From Gracilaria vermiculophylla (taxonomy: Eukaryota > Rhodophyta > Florideophyceae > Gracilariales > Gracilariaceae), in assembly GCA_019155205.2 (NCBI GenBank), contig JAHNZQ020000172.1, forward strand, positions 2,216,638 through 2,280,637: DNA of 64,000 bases. The letters are read 5' to 3'. Position numbers and translations under genes: made by a program. How positions within the stretch are numbered: the first letter of the stretch is position 1; each line of letters opens with the position of its first letter. Shown piece by piece: positions 22,893-33,221 of the stretch. The notes below the pieces were generated by a model. It ran no database searches, was not told where the DNA came from, and saw only the letters and a list, made by a program, of their open reading frames with translations.

Positions 22893-24990
22893 TTAATTTG
22901 AGTCCATTGTTCGACAAGGATGAGGCAAAGTCTCAGCACGGGAGAGGCTGCGTAGAGATAATTCGGTACCGCCCAGGATTTTGTCCACAAAGCGTGCAGT
23001 ACTGCACAGGACCCTGCTTTGGACTGTGTCCGGGAACAGGAATCCGTAGAGCCACCCCTTCTGCGGAATGAAAAAAGCTGATCGCTTCCTCTTCCGTCCA
23101 TGAGCAAGAGCTATGAGCCTTTTAACCTTGTAACTATCACATAGCATCCCTCCAACAGCTGCAAATGTTTTTAGAGGCAAGGAGTGTGGCGGCATAGCTC
23201 AAAAGCTCCTGTGAAACGTCAAACATGAAATCAGCTGTTCCTTGAACTTTGTTTAACCTTTTGCGATAGCTCTCCAAAGAATGAAATGTTTGTGACGACT
23301 CCAGCAGGTATTGTCTTTCAAGCATTCGCCAGCCGAAAAAAGCGTTGATGGCTATCGTCTTGATGGTTTGTGCATCAATCTTTTGCTCCCATTTAAAATG
23401 AGATGTTGAGCCTCTCAAGATTTCTCTCTGTTGCGTAGCCCCATCGACTCCAGCTTTGGTTTTGTAGTAAAACGTTTGGGTTGAGTGTTTGAAAAGCTTC
23501 AGGGGTGGGGAAAATCCCTCTTTCCGCACATGGTCGTCAATTGTATGCCAAAACTTGTGCCTTGTCAGCAACGTTCGCTGGAATTTTGCAGTAACAAACG
23601 ACGGGATGGTGAGAGTGTCCTCATGAGCCAACTTTACAATTGGACTGGCGATATCCATTAAGACATCCTCGCACGTCCGAAGCACCATCTCAGAACATCT
23701 ATAGACGACAATATACAGAATTCCCATCTCAGCGGCGGCAACATAAATGCCAATCCGAAGACCAAGCACGAACACCCGTTGCCTGATTTGAGCCTTGTGC
23801 CCTTTAAAGATGTACTTGTGGAATGTATTATCTCCTGCCTCACAAAGCACCTCGTCTGGGCATGAAAGCAATACTGCTTCTCATACGCTTGAATCTGCCA
23901 CCCTAGTCTTGATCTCCACGCATGCAAGGATGATGTCGTTGCCTTCACCATCTTGCAATGTTACCTCACCCACGCCTTCGGAGTCATAGATAGATTTATC
24001 GAGCACTGCTATCCCATCTGGTGAGCAGGCAAGGAAACGACGCTCCTTAACAACCAACATTCCTACTTCAAACACGGCTGTTACAAAGGGCTTTGCTCGA
24101 AGTGCACTTAAAACGGCGCATTCGTTCGCGCTTCCTCGCATCATCGCCTCCGTAGAGGTCTTTGTACAAAACCATCCCTTATAAAATCTCTCAAACCACT
24201 GTGGGATTGTCGTTTCCTCCTTGACACTGCTTGCGGGAAGTAGCAGTATGGATCTGAAGCATGGACTGCTCATCAGAACGAGACCGGCATTAGTGCCGGT
24301 CACGCGAAATTGCCGCAATACGAACCAATCAGCACACCTCTGCGATACAGTTAGCACCTCACATCTCTCGTGAGGAAACCCCGAAACCATATCCTGAAGG
24401 TCTTGCATCTCATTTTCCCGCCGAAGTGTCCGGAACAAGGTAAACTTCTTGTCTATGTTCTGTTTGGGAACCGCAATCCACGTATTAAGAGCATCTTGAA
24501 TCCCCGCTAGCACAATGTACATGAATCACAGCACCTTCGAAAACTTGTCTGTACCTCGTTCACGTATTGCAATAGCGTTCACGGTGCGGTGTCGAGAGCG
24601 ATCCCGGCCTGTACCAGCATTTTTTGTTGCGAAGAATGCTTTTGGACCAAGAGTAGGGTCATCGTCGATCACAAATGTGCGGCGACGATCGCTGTATAAC
24701 TGGTGTGGAGCGACAGCAGGATGTTTTCCATTACCCTCCCCTTGCGTATCCCCCATCCCAGCTGCCCCGGATTCGGACTCGCCTTCTGCATTCCCGATAT
24801 CAAGCGCTTCATCTTCCAAGTCATCGCGTACCGGGTCTAGATAGGATAGCCCGACGAAGGGATGCACGTGGAGCAAATGTTCCGGCAAAACAAACACAGA
24901 ACTTAAACCGAAACCTGAGAGTATCTCCAAAAAAGATTGCTTTCCGTAGCCTCTGTCTGCAGTTACTATGCAACCTGTAGTGCAACGCCC
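22893..24990 (-). pseudogene. DDE transposase-YqaJ exonuclease fusion, broken
   Basis: Read downward, a stretch GCIVTADRGYGKQ (24970-24930) carries an Asp-Arg-Gly-Tyr motif like that of piggyBac/IS4-type DDE transposases. It is followed by HPFVGLSYLDP and FVIDDDPTLGPK. From 24522 a PD-(D/E)XK exonuclease of YqaJ/lambda-exo type follows. Counting from that Met, it has an R-W-R-G-like start (RCADWFVLRQ and VTGTNAG, residues 62-80), GSANE (Glu134), CSPDG (Asp169) and VEIK (Glu203, Lys205). These are the expected catalytic residues. About 240 further codons follow in frame. Two in-frame TGA codons (24526-24528, 23881-23883) and a frameshift near 23170 break it. The true 5' end may be lost in the gap at 25136. 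The piggyBac affinity is inference; the nuclease motif is direct. Confidence 0.7.
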
Positions 24991-25135
24991 CGTCGAGGGT
25001 CTACCGCATCAGCGGACGTCATAAGTATTTCATCCGCTCCCGGCTGCCACAACCGTGGTTATGAGGAGTATTAGCTTCACTAGCCCCATTTGGGGGTGTC
25101 CCTAGGAAGGGTAGTAATTGTGGCCTCGTGTGCCG

Positions 25136-25235
25136 NNNNNNNNNNNNNNNNNNNNNNNNNNNNNNNNNNNNNNNNNNNNNNNNNNNNNNNNNNNNNNNNN
25201 NNNNNNNNNNNNNNNNNNNNNNNNNNNNNNNNNNN
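25136..25235. other. Assembly gap (100 N)
   Basis: A 100-N gap of unknown true length. It separates the transposon pseudogene side from the GC island and begins next to G-run sequence, a likely cause of the break. Confidence 0.99.
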
Positions 25236-25445
25236 GGGCGTGGGGGGGGCGGGGGGGGGGGGGGGGGGGCGGCGCGCGGTGGGCGCGCGCGCGCGCGCGC
25301 GTTGGCGGGCGGCGGCGCGCGCGCGGTGGGGGGGGCGCGCCGCTGCGCTGCGCCGCGGCGGCGGTTGCGCGCGCCAATCAGCACGCCGCGCTCGCGCCGC
25401 CGCGTCCAACCTGCGCCGCACCGCGCAGGTGACACGCACGCGCCC

Positions 25446-25478
<33 letters not shown>

Positions 25479-25819
25479 ACACCAAACGGCAGCGCGCGGC
25501 TGACAGCGCCGCGCGCGCCGCAGTTTGTCCAATGCGCCGCTCGCGCGCGCGCGCGCTCCTCGCGCGAGAGCGCACTATTATACGGTAGACGCAAGCGCCG
25601 CTCGCCACGCGCACCTCCGACGCCGCCGCCGCCGCCGCCGCCGTCGCCGCCAACTCCGCCGCCGCCGCCCCATAATACCCGCCGTCAGTGCGCCGCCCTC
25701 CGCCGCCCTCCCGTCACCGCCATCGCCGCCACCATCCTCGCCGCTGCCATCCTCGCCGCTGCCGCCCCACAACGCCCGCCCTCCGCCGCCCTCCGCCGCC
25801 CTCCGCTCCCCGTCCCCGC

Positions 25820-25852
<33 letters not shown>

Positions 25853-25951
25853 GCGCAACATGTCATCATGCGTTTATCGCTTAATTGCTTTTTAAATCCA
25901 CTCCAATCGTATATTCATTCCCGCAGCGTGCTGCGACTCGCCCCGCGTCCG
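25236..25951. other. GC-rich low-complexity DNA downstream of the zinc-finger gene
   Basis: It starts with G runs (19 G at 25251-25269), then GCGC and CCGCCG repeats. Many frames are open by composition alone. GCCAATCAG at 25373 is a CCAAT-type motif without a recognisable gene attached. The last 90 bases are AT-richer and would form the 3' UTR of the minus-strand gene ending at 25952. Confidence 0.55.
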
Positions 25952-27999
25952 CTACTCCCCGTTCTGCCGCATCAGAGACTCGATGCCAAACCGCCCCTCG
26001 TCCTGCCGCACGTCGTCCAGCACCACCTCGCTGCCCACGTGCCCCATCACGCCCACCGCGCCCCACCGCCCCGTCCCCATGTACTCGCCCGCAGCAGCCG
26101 CCGCCGACGCCGCCGCCGCCGCCGCCCTGTCCTCCTCCGCGCGCCGCCCCACGCCCAGCATCTCGCGCTCGTCGTACCGCCCGCCGCCCCCGTACACGTC
26201 CCCGCCCGCGTATCCAGACCCGTACATTAGCGGTGCCGCCGCAGCTGCCGCCGCCGCCGCCTGCGCCGCCTGCAGCTGCTGAGCGTGCGCCTGCGCTTGC
26301 GCCTGCGCCTGAGCTTGCGCCTGAGCTTGCGCCTGAGCCTGTGCCTGTGCCTGCACCTGAGCCTGAGCACCGCCGCCGCCGCCGTGCAGATGCGCGTCCA
26401 GCCGACCAGCGGCTGCCGGCTGGCTGTCCCACCCCACCGACACCACCCCGCGTTCGCCAAACGGCCTCTGCGCCCCCAGCGCCACGCTGAAACCGCCGCC
26501 AAACATCCCGTGCGCCGCAGACGCCGTCTCCGGCCCACTGCCGCCGCCGCCGCCGCCGCCGCCGCCGCCCACATCTCCCGCCGCGCGCCCCGCGCGCGCC
26601 TCAAGCAGAGGCGGCTGCGCCTGCCGCTCATGGTGCTGCTGCTGGTGCGGCTGCTGGTGCGGCTGCTGGTGCGGCTGCTGGTGCGGCTGTTGCTGTTGGT
26701 GCTGCTGATGAGGCTGCTGTTGCATCAGCGGCTCGCCCATGGCGGCCGCGGCCGCCACGCCGCCCGGGCGGCGGCGGTCGCCGCCGCCGCCGTGGCCGTG
26801 GCCGTGGCCGTGGCCGATCTGCACGTAGGCGGAGGAGGTAGCGCCCACCAAGTTGGCGCTGCCGTTGTTGTTGTTGCCCAAGCTGTTGCTGTTGTTGTGG
26901 TTGTTGGCGTGCAAGGCGCCGCCGTCGCCCGCGCCGAACGGCGCCATGTCGTCGACGGCCGGCACCGCCGCCGCCAGCGCGTGCGCGCGCGGCGGCGTGG
27001 CGTGCAGCGCGTGCGGCTGGCGCGCGTGCTTGCGGATGTGCGGCGCGGGCGACTTGGCGCCGCCCGCCACGCCGATGGCCGAGCGCAGCGCGCTGGGCTT
27101 GGGCGCGCCGCAGTTCTGGCACAGTTTGCGCCGCACGTGGTTCACCTGGCGAGCGCGCACACACGGTTAGCAAACGCGGCTGCGGGCGCGCGTGGCGCCG
27201 CGGCGGCGGCGGCGGCGGCGGCGCGAAGCGCGCGGGAAAAAAATGGGGCGGGGCACTTACGTGATCGCACGCCTGGCAGAAGCGGTGCGCGCGCCCCGGG
27301 TTGGGCAGCGGCAGCGCAATGTTGTACGTCTGCTGCGACGAGACGGAGCGCTTGCGCGGGGAGCGCGGGAACGATGGCAGCGGCGGGTGCATGGTGTGCA
27401 GCAGCGGCGCCGATGACGATGCGTGCGCGGGCAGGCGCGACGGCTGCGCCGACGACGACGACGACATGGCGGCGGAGCCGTCCGGGCGCAGGCGCTTGGG
27501 CGCCGACGACGGGCTGAGCGGCGGCGGCGGCGGTGGCGGCAGCACGTATGACTGCGCGGCCAGAGACGGGGACGGCGGCGACGGGGCGGCGTGCGACGGC
27601 GGCAGCGATGCGGACGAGCGCGGGGTGGGATGCGTGGCCGACGACAGCGGCGACGGCGTAGCGGGGTGCAACGCGTGCGGGTGATGGTGTTGCAGTGCGT
27701 GGGGCTGATGGGGCTGCTGTCGCTGATGGTGTTGCTGATGCTGATGCTGATGCTGATGCTGATGCTGATGCTGATGCTGATGCTGTTGCTGTTGGTGTTG
27801 GTGTTGCTGATGCTGTTGCTGATGCAGTTGCTGATGCAGTTGCTGATGCATTTGCTGTTGCTGTTTCTGTTTCTGTTGCTGTTGTTGATGCTGATGCTGT
27901 TGTTGCTGTTGCTGTAGGTGATGTTGTTGGCTCAGATGGTGGTGCTGATGTTGTTGTTGTTGTTGTTGATGATGTTGTTGTGGGTGTGGTTGTGGTTGC

Positions 28000-28043
<44 letters not shown>

Positions 28044-28370
28044 CTGTAGGTGGTATTGGTGTTGCAGGTGTGGAGGGTGCTGCTGTTGATGGTGCTGAAC
28101 GAGGTGATGGGGGTGGGGGAGCGATGTTTGGTGGAGCTGGTGGTGCTGTTGTTGATGCAGGTGGTGCTGCTGCTGGCGATGTTGGATGTGGTGGTGCTGT
28201 TGCAGTTGCGAGGTGGGCGGAGGGTGCGGTTGGGAGTAGTGTTGGTGGGGGTGGTAGTGCGGCAAGGGGTGCTGGTGCAAGGCGTAGTGGTGCGGCGGGA
28301 CGGAAACGAGCGGGAGTGAGCGCACGGGCAGGGCGTACGAGGGGTGGGGCGAGGAGGCGACGGCGGCCTC

Positions 28371-28411
<41 letters not shown>

Positions 28412-28502
28412 TGGCGGTGGCGGTGGTGGCGGTGGCGGTGGCGGTGGCGGTGGCGGTGGGCGACGCGGACGCGGAGGACGGCAGCGGGCGGTGCGGCTCC
28501 AT
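25952..28502 (-). CDS. Low-complexity protein with one RanBP2-type zinc finger (two exons)
   Basis: Exon 1 is 28502-27261 (414 codons) and exon 2 is 27145-25952 (397 residues plus TAG), giving about 811 residues. Joined across a phase-0 intron, residues 408-429 read C-x2-C-x3-N-x6-C-x2-C-GAPKP, the RanBP2-type zinc finger. Cys409 and Cys412 come from exon 1; Asn416, Cys423 and Cys426 from exon 2. The usual Trp two residues before the first Cys is absent (RFC). Family members bind single-stranded RNA or ubiquitin; neither is shown here. The N-terminus is Ala/Thr/Ser-rich, then a long Gln/His tract, then Ser/Pro-rich with an SPRKRS patch. The C-terminus has Gln-Pro-His, Gly, Gln-Ala and Ala runs. 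The Met at 28502 was chosen because it follows a pyrimidine-rich leader. An upstream in-frame extension to 28877 is repeat-derived. Non-repetitive sequence hugs the finger, suggesting that part is constrained. Confidence 0.75.
27146..27260 (-). other. Spliceosomal intron inside the zinc-finger codons
   Basis: A 115-bp phase-0 intron with donor CAC|GTAAGT (27260), branch-like CTAAC near 27170 and acceptor CAG|GTG (27146). Splicing joins CQACDH to VNHVRRKLCQNC. Without splicing, the exon 1 frame runs into Pro-rich sequence and the second Cys pair is lost. Confidence 0.85.
27690..28230 (-). repeat. CAG/CAT-type coding microsatellites (polyGln/His)
   Basis: Dense TGCTGA, TGTTGC and TTGTTG tracts on the plus strand encode Gln-His and Gln runs of exon 1, for example eight alternating Gln-His steps near 27735-27785. 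Hexamer and trinucleotide units preserve the reading frame when they change length. Confidence 0.85.
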
Positions 28503-28735
28503 GGATGGGGAGGGGAGGGAGGAAGGGAGGGGAGGGCGGGCGGCGACGCACGAAGGGCGCGAGGGCGGGCGACGGAGAGCGTCACGGGCGCGGCGGGCGC
28601 GCGCTTTAGAACGGGGCACGCGTGCGCGCGGCGCTTTTGGGCACGCGCGTGCAAGCGCGCGCGGCTGTTTGGCGCGCGCGGCGTGACGGCGCTTTCCGCG
28701 TGGCGCGCGGCGGCGGCGGCGACGGCGGCCTCGGC

Positions 28736-28797
<62 letters not shown>

Positions 28798-29092
28798 GCG
28801 CGGCGGCGGCGGCGCGCACGCGCAGCGCACGCGCAGCGCACGCGCGTCGTTGATTGGGCGCGCGGCGGTGCGCGCAAGTGACTGCCGCGTGCGGCGGTAT
28901 ATTACCTCATCGGCGGCGCGCGCGCGGCGCGCGCGGCGCCGTTTTGGCGCGCGCGGCGTGCGCGCGGCGCGCTCCTCAAAGGCGCACACGCGCGCGCGAA
29001 GGTGCGTGGCGCCGCGCCCGGCGCGCGCCAGCTGCCGCGCCGCCGACAGCGCGCGTGCGCGCGCGGCGGCCGCCGCCTCTGCCGCCGCCTTT

Positions 29093-29125
<33 letters not shown>

Positions 29126-29212
29126 TCGCGCAAGCTGCGTGCCGGCGGCCGCGCGCGCGCGCGCGTCGCGCGACCGTGCGTGCTTTTGTTGTTTTTTACT
29201 TTTTTTTTGCTT
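28503..29212. promoter_or_regulatory. GC-rich upstream region of the zinc-finger gene
   Basis: GCG/GGC repeats and GCGCGC stretches with no supportable gene. An inverted CCAAT box (ATTGG at 28853-28857) and a GGTATATTACC motif (about 28896-28906) lie 350-400 bp upstream of the zinc-finger start. The 48-bp spacing and order would equally suit a promoter facing right. Low confidence. Confidence 0.3.
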
Positions 29213-29414
29213 TGCTGCTGTGCTGCTGTGCTGCTGTGCTGCTGTGCTGCTGCGCGCCACACGCCGCGCTGCCGCGCCCCCGCGCCCCCGCGCCCCCGCG
29301 CCACTTTGCCGCCGTGCCGTCGTGCCGCCGTGCCGCCGTGCCGCCGTGCCGCCGTGCCGCCGTGCCGCCGTGCCGCCGTGCCGTTGTGCCGCCGTGCCGC
29401 TGTGCCGCCGTGCC
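29213..29414 (+). repeat. Three successive 8-bp-period arrays
   Basis: (TGCTGCTG) about five times at 29213-29252; CGCGCCCC-type units at 29272-29302; (GCCGTGCC)-type units about thirteen times at 29308-29414. All share an 8-bp period, which keeps all frames open and creates spurious long frames. The 8-bp period itself argues against coding. Confidence 0.85.
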
Positions 29415-30130
29415 ACGCGCGTGGTCGTGGGCGCAGCGCGGGTGGGGGTGGCATGCGCGGCGGCGCCATCGGGCACCGTCGGCGTGAAAACGGTGTTCCG
29501 CGCCTAAAGCGCGGCGCGCGCCACATGCGCTCGCAGCGCGCGCGCTGTGGGGCGCCAACGCGTGCGGGAGCGCGCGGGGCGCGGCTGCATGGGGCGCGCC
29601 CCCAAGCGCAGCGGGGCCGCGGCGTTGAGCTTGCGCGCGACGTTTGTGGCGCACCACTGGCGTGCAGGCGCAGCCAAGCGGTGTGCGCGAAGGCGGTGCG
29701 GCGGCGGCGCCAAGCAACGCGCGCCGCGCTCTCGACGTTGCGCAAGCACCGCCGTCGCGCAACAGCACCAACAACCAACACCAACAACAACAACAACAAC
29801 AACTCATCGCGCGCGCGCGAGCCGTGCACGCGTTGCACGCACAGCCGCAAAAAGTGCACGCATCACGCGACACGCCAACAATGCGCTGTGCGCGCCGCGC
29901 TCATGGAGCGCCGCCTCATTGAGCGCCGCCGCATTGAGCGCCGCCACCTTGAGCAGCGCCACTGTGCGCACCACGTCCGTTCGCGCGCGCCAATGTCTCC
30001 CGCACGCACCAACCGCGCCAGCGCGCGCCCCTTTGTGCACGCGCTTGAGGCCGCACGCTCACCGTGCCGTACCTCAAATGTTGGGTGTGCAACTTTTGAC
30101 TGCCACAAGCAGCGCAAGCCCCGTTTGGGG
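29415..30130. other. GC-rich low-complexity DNA
   Basis: The right end of the GC island. It includes a 15-bp repeat (GAGCGCCGCC plus CATT-like spacer, about four copies) at 29900-29960 and (CAACAA) tracts near 29770-29800. No recognisable gene; open frames are compositional. Confidence 0.5.
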
Positions 30131-31938
30131 CGTGTCCGTGTTTACTAAAGCTACAACTCGTAACTGTGCGCTCTCTACTATGTATCTTTTTATTTTGTTT
30201 TCCATTTGCTTTTTTCGGCGCTTTGTTTTGTGATCCAAGCTCCATAATTAAATGTACACAACATACGCGATGAAAAATCATGCTCACCTCGTCGTCAACG
30301 CACTGCAATCTTTTATTTGCGGGTTGCCAGGAAAGCTGCCGCCCCCATTATAAACGTTGTTTGCATTCATTCTCATTTCTGTATAAAACCGATATAAACT
30401 TCCTTTTTGCTTTTTTCTTTTCTCCAAAACTCATCCACGTGACCGTGTACACCAGTAACGCAACCTTTTTTACAGTGCCCTGTATTAAACCTGCGTGCTG
30501 CTTTTTCTTCTCCCTCCGCAGACTTGCCCACAACACAACCAACGCCACCCTGCGCCGCACCACCGCCTCGTGCCCTCACCCCACCGCCGCCGCCTCTCCC
30601 CCGTCTGCCGCCAACTGCCGCTGTACCGCCCCGCTGCACCACAGCGCCTTGCACACTTCAACACCTTCATCAACTTCCCACCTCCGCCCCAGTGCCGTAC
30701 GTCACACCAAAACTTCGCTCGCAACCCTTCTCTGCGTGCTTTGATGCACAACACTTTTTATGAACACAAACAGCTTTTTGACATCGTGTTTTTACCTTAT
30801 TGTTCAATACAAATCAATCTCTATCATATTAAAAAACACATTTCTTCATCTACTTTGACATGCAATCAATTCTGCCCATTTATAACCTGCTTATGCCGCC
30901 AAAGCTTCACAGCGCACCATGTGCAAATATTAAAATCTTTGGCATTTTTTAATTCCGTTTCGCGTATTCACCACTAATCATTTACGCTGTATTTGTGGCA
31001 CATTGCTTTTTGTTTTCAATCAAGCATATTTTGGTTTATTTTATTACAGCGCCATGTAACTCACCCCATAATATCATTGCTAAATATTTCCACACGTTTC
31101 TAAAACGTGGACAATGATGAATATGTTTCGCTGCTAATTGTATCGCTGCTTTATTTATTTGTTTATGAAATTGCACATACCCTTCTGAATCACCGCTGTC
31201 CTTTTTTCACTTGAGCATTTTGGAGGAAAAAAAAACCCCCCAATTTCTAGCGTACCACCATAGCTACCAAGCATTTAGCCTACATATACACACCAGTATA
31301 TCCAAACGCTGCTCGCATACCCATACACCTTTTCTCCTGCTTTTCAACCATCTATTGACAATCTGCCAAATCATCAAAAGAGTAGCGCGCTTTGCTATTC
31401 CTTGTTTTCATTGTGTCAAACAATTTCTTTGAGCGCCTTCTGCTCCCCTTTGCATCGGCATCTTTTGTTTCCAGGCTGTTTGCTGCCCTTGCCCCTTACA
31501 TTCCGTCAATTGCCCCAATTTGTCCTCACACTCTGCCGTCGCCCTACTGCACGCTTTACGCTTATCATGCAATTCCTCTTGTACGCTTCACTGTACGCCC
31601 ATTTACTTTAAACTCACCTTTACGCTTCGTAGCGATGCTTCAATGTTCACGTGTTTGTTTAAATTCTTAAACATTCGCTGTTCACTTTGTTTCAAAATCA
31701 TATCCCGTTGATGTCAAAGAAAAAAAAAATTCGTGCTTTTGGTACTGTACCACTACAAAATCAAGTCGTAACACACATTCAGGTCCAAAAGCCGTTTCAA
31801 AAATATTAACACCTTTATCAACATCATGTCTCTTTTGACGACTCTGTAGCTATTTTTTCCCCCTTTTTGCTAAATAACGCTAACACACCGTTTTGGCATT
31901 CAATTGATAAAGCCGTAAATTGTCCAAATTCAAATATA
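30131..31938. other. Non-coding, C-biased flank of the GC island
   Basis: No recognisable coding sequence. The plus strand is strongly C-rich: in 30601-30660 I count 29 C against 12 G. A pyrimidine tract ending CCGCAG at about 30524 resembles a 3' splice site, but no exon pair could be assembled. Confidence 0.5.
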
Positions 31939-33221
31939 CAGTGCGTTTTAAAAGTATAGCACAGTGCAACAGCGCCCCGAAATATGCATTTTTGCCCACT
32001 GTAGCCACCCTTCTTTGTTAAACCCCTCAAAAACGCGTTTCAAAAGTATACAACATTTCAAACTCGCCCGTGATTATTTCCATAACACGTTTTCTTTTTC
32101 TTTCCAAACAAAGACATAAGATCTTCTATATCAATAGCTTTCAGCACAATACATATAACAGTACCTTAGATCTAAGCCGTTATTCTAATTTCTATACCAT
32201 TCTTGAAATATTCTTTGTAATATAAACAGAACATTTTATTGATTGCTTATTAATGCTCAGCTGCATTAATAAGCATAACCATTTGCAAGGATATTGTCCT
32301 GGCAATGTATCTTGGACTAAAAGCATTTTTAAAAGAACGATAAGTTTACAAAGAATGAATAAAATGGTAATGAAGAACGCTTCGATATTCTTTTTTTATA
32401 AAACTGAACAACTTTTTCTTTTGGAAGCTCAAAATAAACAAAACAGTATGTTACAGTGTGCGATGAGCACAGAAAAAGAGATAGCTGCAAAAACAATGTA
32501 TTTGAAATTGAGTAAAGCTTTGATTAAGATGAACAACAGCGTTTTACATATTTTTCTCACAAGCAAGAAAAATAAGACAAAATTTAAACATATTGAAGTT
32601 GTACTAGAACATATATTATGATTTGGACTGGACTTTTGTTACAAAACCACATACAAAGCTTTTTCAGTAAGAATTATAGACTCAAGGAGGCTTGCAAATG
32701 CTTTCACACAACTAGTTATAAAACTTTGCATATCTTATCTAAAATGGAAACTTGTTTTGCACAAGTATAGCGGCGGAGTTTAGTATTCTATAACAATGGG
32801 AAAGGTTCTTTGCTTACTATAAATTAATGCCATGCAGTTCCTTTCGTGTCACGTTCACTTACACCCCTCTGAAAATGAATATTCGGTACTCGCTAGAATG
32901 CATTATGGCCGTGACAGGCCATTCTGAACAGGTATTGATTAAAATAAAAAGTATTGAAAAAAGCTCGAAAACTATGAATGGTCAAAGTACGGGACGATAG
33001 AGAAGCGCGATGCAAAAGCGCTGAACTAGTGTTATTTAGTTGACAAAAGCGAAAATCAACTTCTGAAGAAGGCAAAATGAAGTTTAAAAGTGAAATGTCC
33101 TGTGATTTTGAAACGGGTTTTTAACTTGAAGTTTTTCAAAACTGATTTTGGTAGCACTATAGTACTAAAAACGATGATTTGCATCAAAATGCCAGGGGTC
33201 TTATACTTTTGAAACAGACTT
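31939..33221 (-). mobile_element. Tc1/mariner-like element (decayed), 1.28 kb
   Basis: Left end CAGTGCGTTTTAAAAGTATA at 31939, preceded by TA. The right end reads inward from 33221 as (A)AGTCTGTTTCAAAAGTATA, followed by TA at 33222-33223. The minus strand carries a transposase-start-like segment (MACHGHNAF, then FQRGVSER) at 32925-32840, homologous to the fragment at 16971-17300. The catalytic region is not recognisable. A 122-codon plus-strand frame (32253-32621) is probably chance. Confidence 0.6.

Noticed and set aside
25128..25895. Long frames spanning the N gap at 25136-25235
   Set aside because: They read through undetermined bases and low-complexity sequence.
28853..28906. CCAAT and TATA-like motifs as a firm promoter
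   Set aside because: Single short motifs whose order fits either direction. Kept only as a low-confidence note.
28622..30148. Plus-strand open frame of 508 codons and overlapping long frames on all six strands in the GC island
   Set aside because: The frames are open because the DNA is GCG/CCG-rich with an 8-bp-period array. The peptide has no motif, and frames overlap on both strands.
30480..30760. Possible 3' splice site (pyrimidine tract ending CCGCAG near 30524) and downstream Pro/Thr-rich frames as a host exon
   Set aside because: No matching donor, conserved peptide or start could be found. C-rich composition alone explains both the tract and the frames.
32253..32621. Plus-strand 122-codon frame in the mariner-like element
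   Set aside because: Opposite to the transposase orientation, AT-rich, no motif.
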